A DNA stretch of 64,000 nt from Rhizobium sp. 9140 (GTDB lineage Bacteria > Pseudomonadota > Alphaproteobacteria > Rhizobiales > Rhizobiaceae). A program made the position numbers and the translations under genes. Location of the stretch: assembly GCF_900067135.1 (NCBI RefSeq), contig NZ_FJUR01000001.1:3227501-3291500 (forward strand), read 5' to 3'. A model generated the notes under the pieces. That model ran no database searches. It was not told where the DNA came from and saw only the letters and a program-made list of their open reading frames with translations. Positions 58,899-64,000 of the stretch are shown here, piece after piece. Position 1 is the first letter of the stretch. Each line of letters opens with the position of its first letter.

Positions 58899-59903
58899 TC
58901 ATCCCGGTGTGGTCGTTTCGCGTAGCATCTCGGCACGGTGGCAGGCGGTCTGGCGGTCGTGCATCTGCGGGCCGCCCTCGAGACTGCGCAATTCCGGCCG
59001 CTCGGTCGCACAGCGCGCCACGGCGAGCGGACAGCGGTTTCGGAAGCTGCACCCCACGCCGAAATCGATCGGCTCCGCCACCGTCACCGGCGGGCGATCC
59101 GGTCGGCCGAAGCGGGTCACATCCGGCTCGGCATCGGCGAGAAGCCTCGTATAGGGATGCAGCGGACGCGCAAAGACGGCCTGCGCCGGGCCGCTCTCCA
59201 CCAGACGCCCGCGATACATCACCCCCACGCGGTCGGCGACGGCATCGACGACGGCGAGATTGTGCGTGATGAACAGGAACGTCACCCCGCGCCGGTCGCG
59301 CAGGTCCATCAACAGGTTCAGCACCTGCGCCTGCACCGAAAGATCGAGCGCGGAGACCGCCTCGTCGGCCACGACCAGCTTCGGCTCGGTGATCAGCGCC
59401 CGGGCAATCGCGATGCGCTGGCGTTGCCCGCCGGAAAACGCATGCGGATAGCGTGCCGCATGGTCGGGCGAAAGACCCACGGCCTCCAGCATCGCGGCAA
59501 CCCGGTCACGGCGCTCCGCACGGCCCGGCTTCACCTTCAGCACATGCAGCGGTTCGGCGACGATGCGACCGACCGTATGGCGGGGATCGAGCGAGCCGAA
59601 CGGGTCCTGGAACACCATCTGGAAGTCGCGCCGCTTTCGCTTCAGGTCCCGCTCCGACAGGCGAAACAGATCCTCACCGTCGAACGACACGCTGCCCGAT
59701 GTGGGCCGGTCGAGCGCCATGACGAGACGGGCAAGTGTCGACTTGCCACAGCCGGACTCGCCGACGATGCCATGGATCGTTCCCGGCGCAACGGTCATGC
59801 TCAGCGCATTCAGCGCGCGGGTCGTTTGCTTGCCGCCGAACAGGCCGCCGCTTGCATAATCGCGCGACAGGTTGCGGATATCGAGAAGCGGCACCTCGCT
59901 CAT
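58899..59903 (-). CDS. peptide-type ABC transporter ATPase, DppF/OppF type
   Basis: 334 residues. Walker A is GESGCGKST, signature FSGGQRQRIAIARAL, Walker B LVVADEAVSALD (Ala replaces the usual Pro). A C-terminal Cys-rich OppF tail FGVGCSFRNRCPLAVARC binds an iron-sulfur-like or zinc site in the family. It begins in an ATGA overlap with the other ATPase. Confidence 0.93.
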   Translation of the reverse strand: MSEVPLLDIRNLSRDYASGGLFGGKQTTRALNALSMTVAPGTIHGIVGESGCGKSTLARLVMALDRPTSGSVSFDGEDLFRLSERDLKRKRRDFQMVFQDPFGSLDPRHTVGRIVAEPLHVLKVKPGRAERRDRVAAMLEAVGLSPDHAARYPHAFSGGQRQRIAIARALITEPKLVVADEAVSALDLSVQAQVLNLLMDLRDRRGVTFLFITHNLAVVDAVADRVGVMYRGRLVESGPAQAVFARPLHPYTRLLADAEPDVTRFGRPDRPPVTVAEPIDFGVGCSFRNRCPLAVARCATERPELRSLEGGPQMHDRQTACHRAEMLRETTTPG

Positions 59904-60880
59904 GACGCGACCTCCTCATGCGCGCGGATGCAGCGCACGCCGCGACCGGGCCGGACGAGCGTCCACGCCGGCTCGCCGGCCTGGCAGGCGGCTATGACGT
60001 CGGGACAGCGATCGGAAAAGCAGCAGCCGGGCGGAAGTGCCGCGAAAGACGGCACACTGCCGGGAATGGTCTGAAGCCGCCCGCCCGCCGCGTGGCGCCG
60101 GGGTACGGCCCGCAGCAGCCCGCGCGTATAGGGGTTGAGCGGCGCCGTCAGCACGTCGCGCGTCTCCCCCGCCTCCATGCGCCGGCCGGCATAGAGCACG
60201 AGGGTGCGGGCGCACATGCGGGCGATGACGCCGAGATCGTGGCTGACGAGGATGAGCGCCATGCCGGCATCGCGGGTGAGATCGTCGAGGATATCCAGCA
60301 CCTCCGCCTGTACCGTCACGTCGAGCGCCGTCGTCGGCTCGTCCGCGATCATCAGGGCCGGCTTCATGGCGAGCGCGATGGCAATGCCGACCCGCTGTCG
60401 CTGCCCCCCGGACAGCGCGTGCGGATAGGCTCGCGACAGCCGCGCGGCATCCGGCATCCGCACGCGGTCGAGAAGCGTGATCGCCTCGCGCCGCGCCGTC
60501 CGCCAGGAAAGCCCCTCCTGAACCACCAGCCCCTCGGCGATCTGGTCGCCGACCGTCATCGCGGGATTGAGCGCCGTCAGCGGCTCCTGAAAGATCATGC
60601 CGATGCTGCGTCCGCGGACAGTGCAGAGCGTATCCTCGTCCATCGCCAGGAGGTCGCGGCCCTTCAGCAGGATACGGCCCGTCGCATGCGCCGCCGGTGG
60701 CAGAAGCCCCATGATGGCGAGTGACAGCAGCGACTTGCCGGAGCCGCTCTCTCCGACGATACCCAGCGTCTCACCGGCATGAAGCGTGGCATCGATATCG
60801 GTCAGGATCGGCTGTCGCCTGCCATCGGCCACGTCGATGGAGATGGCGAGGTCTTCGATCTGGAGCAGCGGCGATACCAT
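59900..60880 (-). CDS. peptide-type ABC transporter ATPase, DppD/OppD type
   Basis: 326 residues. Walker A GESGSGKSL, signature LSGGQRQRVGIAIALAM, Walker B LMIADEPTTALDVT, H-loop LVSHDLGVIARMC. The C-terminus carries PGCCFSDRCPDVIAAC, the OppD Cys motif. It begins one base into the end of the permease gene and overlaps the second ATPase by four bases. Confidence 0.93.
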   Translation of the reverse strand: MVSPLLQIEDLAISIDVADGRRQPILTDIDATLHAGETLGIVGESGSGKSLLSLAIMGLLPPAAHATGRILLKGRDLLAMDEDTLCTVRGRSIGMIFQEPLTALNPAMTVGDQIAEGLVVQEGLSWRTARREAITLLDRVRMPDAARLSRAYPHALSGGQRQRVGIAIALAMKPALMIADEPTTALDVTVQAEVLDILDDLTRDAGMALILVSHDLGVIARMCARTLVLYAGRRMEAGETRDVLTAPLNPYTRGLLRAVPRRHAAGGRLQTIPGSVPSFAALPPGCCFSDRCPDVIAACQAGEPAWTLVRPGRGVRCIRAHEEVAS

Positions 60881-61755
60881 CAGCGACCCCTCTCGCGCGG
60901 GTCGAGCAGATCGCGCAGGCCATCGCCGAGCATGTTGAAACCGAGCACGGTCAGCGCGATGGCAAGGCCGGGCAGGATGGCGAGCCACGGCGCGCGACCG
61001 AGATAGGTCTGGGCATCGGCGAGCATCCGCCCCCATGTCGGCGCCGGGGGCGCCATGCCGAGACCGAGGAAGCTGAGGCCGGCCTCGGTGAGGATCGCAA
61101 GACCGAGCTGGATCGTCACCTGCACGATGATCTGGTTGGCGATGTTGGGCAGGACATGATCGACCGTGATGCGGATGCCGCCCTTGCCCGCGCCCCGCGC
61201 CGCCAGCACGTAATCCCGCGACCAGACCTGCAACGCGGCACCGGCCGTCACGCGCGCAAAGACCGGCACCATGAACACGGCAATGGCGATGATGGCGGTG
61301 CGGCGGCCCGTGCCGAGCAGCGCGCCGAGCATCATGGCCGAGAGGATGGGCGGCAGCGCGAAGATCACGTCGTTCGCCCGCATCATGATCGCCTCAAACC
61401 AGCCGCGCCGCGCCGCGACCGTGACCCCGACGAGCGTGCCGGCGAGCGCGCCCATTGCCACCGCCAGCACCGCGATGGACAGCGAGTTCCAGGCGCCCGC
61501 CATCAACATGGAGGCGAAGTCACGGCCGAGATGGTCGGTGCCGAGCAGCCCTTGCGCGAGCGGCGGTTTCAGCTTCTGCACGATGTGCAGCTTGCCCGGC
61601 GGCAGCGGCGTCCAGACGAGCGACAGCAGGGCGATCGCACCGATGAGGCCGATCAGCAGGCCTCCGATCACGAGATTGCTGCGCGATACCGCCCGCCGCA
61701 ACTTCCCGCGTGACGGCGCGGTTTGGCGTGTGCCGGAGGGTGTCACCGCGCTCAT
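60880..61755 (-). CDS. peptide-type ABC transporter permease, DppC type
   Basis: 291 residues with six helices. Landmarks are LLGTDHLGRDFASMLMAGAW and the EAA loop DYVLAARGAGKGGIRITVDHVLP. ATG 61755 lies in an ATGA overlap with the DppB-type gene. A longer reading up to 62778 is the off-frame shadow of that gene. Confidence 0.93.
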   Translation of the reverse strand: MSAVTPSGTRQTAPSRGKLRRAVSRSNLVIGGLLIGLIGAIALLSLVWTPLPPGKLHIVQKLKPPLAQGLLGTDHLGRDFASMLMAGAWNSLSIAVLAVAMGALAGTLVGVTVAARRGWFEAIMMRANDVIFALPPILSAMMLGALLGTGRRTAIIAIAVFMVPVFARVTAGAALQVWSRDYVLAARGAGKGGIRITVDHVLPNIANQIIVQVTIQLGLAILTEAGLSFLGLGMAPPAPTWGRMLADAQTYLGRAPWLAILPGLAIALTVLGFNMLGDGLRDLLDPRERGR

Positions 61756-62699
61756 GCGCGCTTCCGTAGGCGCGGGTCGAGCGCGAGATAGGAGAGATCG
61801 ACAAGAAAATTCATGACGATGACCAGCGCGGCGAAGAAGAGAACGACATCTTGCATGACGATGATGTCGCGCTGGGACAATGCCTGAAGAGCCAGACGCC
61901 CGAGCCCCGGCAGATTGAACACATTTTCGACCAGCACCGCGCCGGCGATCAGGAAGGTGAACTGGAGGCCGAGAATGGTGACCACCGGCACCAGCGCATT
62001 CGGCACCGCATGCCGCCACAGCGCCCTGCGGCGTGGCAGGCCCTTGGCGCGCGCGGTGCGCACGAAATCCTCGTTCATCACCTCGATCACGGCCGAGCGC
62101 GTGACCCGCGTGAGAACGCCGGCCTGCGGCAGCGCAAGCGCGATAGCGGGCAGCACCAGCGCTCCGAGCGCCGGCATCAAGCCCGCCTGCCAGCCGGGAA
62201 AACCGCCGGAGGGAACCCAGCCGAGCGAGACGGAAAAGACCAGCACCAGCAGCAGCCCCACCCAGAAACCGGGAACGGCGATAAACATCTGCGACAGGAG
62301 GCCCGCCGCGTAGTCCACCGCGCCATTCCGCCGGGCAGCTGAGGCAACGCCGAGCGGAATGGCGATGGCGACCGAAAGCAGGATGGCGATCAAGGCGAGC
62401 GGCAGCGTCACCGCCAGCCGCTCGGCGATCAACCCGGCAACGGGGACGCCATAGGTAAAGGACATGCCGAGATCGCCGGTCGCGACGCCGGCGAGCCATG
62501 AGAGATATCGCAGCACCAGCGGCTGATCGAGCCCGAGCTCCCGCCGCAAAGCCTCCAGCGTCTCCGGCGTCGCCGACGTCCCCAGCATGATCGCCGCGGG
62601 ATCGCCCGGCAGCACGTCCATGACGAGAAAGATCAGGGCGGAGACGGCAAGGAGCGTCAGGAAGAGGCTGGCGAAGCGGCGGAGAAGCAGGCCTGTCAT
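61752..62699 (-). CDS. peptide-type ABC transporter permease, DppB type
   Basis: 315 residues. DVLPGDPAAIMLG and GDLGMSFTYGVPVAGLIAERL are standard DppB landmarks, and the EAA loop reads DFVRTARAKGLPRRRALWRHAVPNAL. It lies 352 bases downstream of the binding protein gene, across a REP-like repeat, and is coupled to the next permease. Confidence 0.93.
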   Translation of the reverse strand: MTGLLLRRFASLFLTLLAVSALIFLVMDVLPGDPAAIMLGTSATPETLEALRRELGLDQPLVLRYLSWLAGVATGDLGMSFTYGVPVAGLIAERLAVTLPLALIAILLSVAIAIPLGVASAARRNGAVDYAAGLLSQMFIAVPGFWVGLLLVLVFSVSLGWVPSGGFPGWQAGLMPALGALVLPAIALALPQAGVLTRVTRSAVIEVMNEDFVRTARAKGLPRRRALWRHAVPNALVPVVTILGLQFTFLIAGAVLVENVFNLPGLGRLALQALSQRDIIVMQDVVLFFAALVIVMNFLVDLSYLALDPRLRKRA

Positions 62700-62768
62700 G
62701 ATGTCGGCCGACAGCGAACGCGGTGGAATGACAGCGTCGGTTCGACCTCAACCTTCGCGGCCGTGGCC

Positions 62769-62994
62769 CGCCCCTCATCCGGCTGCCGCCACCTTCTCCC
62801 CATCGAGATGAGGAGAAGGAACCCGGGGCGCGCGCCCTCCATACCCATGAACGACGAGCAGGCCGCGTCCCCTCTCCCCGCAGGCGGGGAGAGGGTCAGG
62901 GTGAGGGGCCGCCACGGAGCGCGGAGCATGCGGCAAGCCTGCCCCTCATCCCGCTGCCGCGACCTTCTCCCCGTCAGGACGGGGAGAAGGGACC
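62769..62994. repeat. REP-like mosaic repeat in the binding protein-permease gap
   Basis: Two copies of a roughly 54-bp unit (62770-62823 and 62941-62994, starting GCCCCTCATCC and holding TTCTCCCC...GGAGAAGG hairpins) flank a third palindromic block CCTCTCCCCG...GGGAGAGG followed by GGGTGAGGGGC (62869-62909). The whole can fold into several nested stem-loops. Similar GCCCCTCATCC/CTTCTCCCC elements are common between genes in rhizobia. The remaining gap (62700-63051) shows no gene. Confidence 0.8.
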
Positions 62995-63051
62995 TGTGGC
63001 GACAGCATCCCCTCACCTCAACCGACATGATCGCGCAAGGCACGCTCGCTC

Positions 63052-64000
63052 TCATTCCTCCCAATAGACCTCGCTCAAAACGTTGGATGGGATCGGCTCG
63101 TTCTCCCAGAGGCCCTTGAGCTTGGCGTTCCACACGCCGAGCTTCGGCATGACGAACAGGAACAGCGCCGGCACGTCCTCGGCAAGGATCTTCTGCGCAT
63201 CCTGATAGAGCGCATCCTGCTCGGCCGGGTCGGACGTCGCCTCCACCTTGTCGATGATCGCCGAGAAGGCCGGGTTCTTGTAGTTGAAGTAGTAGGGATC
63301 GCGGGCGTAGATATCGATGTCCATCGGCTCGGCGTGGGCGACGATGGTCATGTCGTAATTCGCGCCCTTCAGCACGTCCTGCACCCATTTCGCGGGAAAT
63401 TCGGTCGGCTCGATGGTCATGGTCACGCCGATCTCGGCCAGCATCGCCTGCATCACCTCGGCGCTGCGCGGCGCGTAAGCCATCTGCGGCGTCTTGATGG
63501 TGAAGGCGAAGCCTTGGGGATAACCCGCCTCCGCCAGAAGCGCCTTGGCCTTTTCGACGTCGTAGGGGTGCTTGGCCGTGAGGTCGATATAACCGCGGTC
63601 GTTCGGCGTGTAATGGCTGCCGATGGCCGTGCCGAGGCCGGACCACGCGCCGTCGATCACGGTCTGACGGTCGATGGCCATCATCAGCGCCTGCCGCACA
63701 CGCTTGTCGTCGAAAGGCTTGCGGGCATTGTTCATGCCGGCGACGACCTTCAGCTCGGTGTTGCCGATGACGGTGACGAGGTCCGGCTTGTCCTTGAAAC
63801 TTTCGATCAGCTCGGGCGCTGCAAACTCCGGAAAGGCATCGACGCCGCCGGTGGCGATCGCCGCGGCCTGCGCCTGCGCATCGGGGATGAAGCGGAAGGT
63901 CACGGTCTCCAGCCGGACCTTCGCGTCCTTGTTCCAGTAGTTCGGGTTGGCAGCCAGCTCCACCCGGTCGCCCTTGGTCCAGCTGACAAAGGTGAAGGGG
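63052..64000 (-). CDS. ABC transporter solute-binding protein, family 5 (N-terminus beyond window)
   Basis: At least 316 residues, open to base 64000 on the minus strand; the signal peptide lies outside. Family-5 landmarks are ANPNYWNKDAKVRLETVTFRF (part), DDKRVRQALMMAIDR and YYFNYKNPAFSAIIDKV. It is the first visible gene of the operon with two permeases, two ATPases and an amidase. A peptide or opine-like amide is likely as ligand; sequence alone does not tell which. Confidence 0.92.
   Translation of the reverse strand, partial: PFTFVSWTKGDRVELAANPNYWNKDAKVRLETVTFRFIPDAQAQAAAIATGGVDAFPEFAAPELIESFKDKPDLVTVIGNTELKVVAGMNNARKPFDDKRVRQALMMAIDRQTVIDGAWSGLGTAIGSHYTPNDRGYIDLTAKHPYDVEKAKALLAEAGYPQGFAFTIKTPQMAYAPRSAEVMQAMLAEIGVTMTIEPTEFPAKWVQDVLKGANYDMTIVAHAEPMDIDIYARDPYYFNYKNPAFSAIIDKVEATSDPAEQDALYQDAQKILAEDVPALFLFVMPKLGVWNAKLKGLWENEPIPSNVLSEVYWEE

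Noticed and set aside
60880..62778. Apparent 632-codon permease fusion
   Set aside because: Same situation: upstream part is off-frame to the DppB-type gene; the real start is 61755.

Overview
The window reads as chromosomal or megaplasmid sequence of a high-GC alphaproteobacterium, most probably a member of the Rhizobiaceae. This is inferred from the very high GC of coding DNA, the many ABC and TRAP importers, paired Ku genes with LigD, a thiM-E-D salvage operon and an IS21-type insertion. No rRNA, tRNA, CRISPR array, prophage or replication origin was recognised.

Bases 1-17230 hold a surface-glycan-like region. A peptide-type ABC importer (solute-binding protein cut by the window edge, two permeases, no ATPases in view) runs directly into three glycosyltransferases. 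Next come a 927-residue ABC-exporter-like protein whose nucleotide-binding motifs are all degenerate, a stand-alone cyclic-nucleotide-binding domain, a metallophosphoesterase, a metallo-beta-lactamase-fold hydrolase and a membrane diguanylate cyclase. An OmpW-like beta-barrel and a translationally coupled deacetylase/glycosyltransferase pair follow. This is the best candidate for an undescribed system: glycan synthesis or turnover tied to cyclic nucleotide signalling and a pseudo-ATPase membrane protein.

Bases 17437-32009 hold a PQQ-type sugar dehydrogenase, a DNA end-joining locus (ku, ligD, ku), a PaoABC-like molybdo-flavoenzyme operon coupled to a catalase-family gene and an SDR, an FdhF/YdeP-type molybdoprotein with a 4 x 16-bp tandem repeat upstream, and two small genes.

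Bases 32068-43584 are a pentose catabolic locus: a YtfQ-RT-YjfF-like sugar ABC importer, araD, araA, araB, transaldolase and a divergent SorC-family regulator. A short motif (ACTTTTGTMAA on the plus strand) recurs at the promoters of the binding protein, araB and tal, suggesting one regulon.

Bases 43709-53312 hold a flavin/PLP-oxidase-fold protein, a GntR regulator, an M24 peptidase and a minus-strand operon under a TPP riboswitch: thiX, thiY, thiM, thiE, thiD and then a fused TRAP permease and TRAP binding protein, joined by short overlaps or small gaps. No ATPase for ThiXY is present. An intact IS21-family element (53329-55834, 8-bp target duplication) sits just upstream of the thi promoter.

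Bases 55960-64000 hold a HigBA-like toxin-antitoxin pair, an inositol-monophosphatase-family gene, and a second peptide-type ABC operon (binding protein cut by the window end, two permeases, two ATPases) ending in an amidase, with a REP-like mosaic repeat between binding protein and permease.
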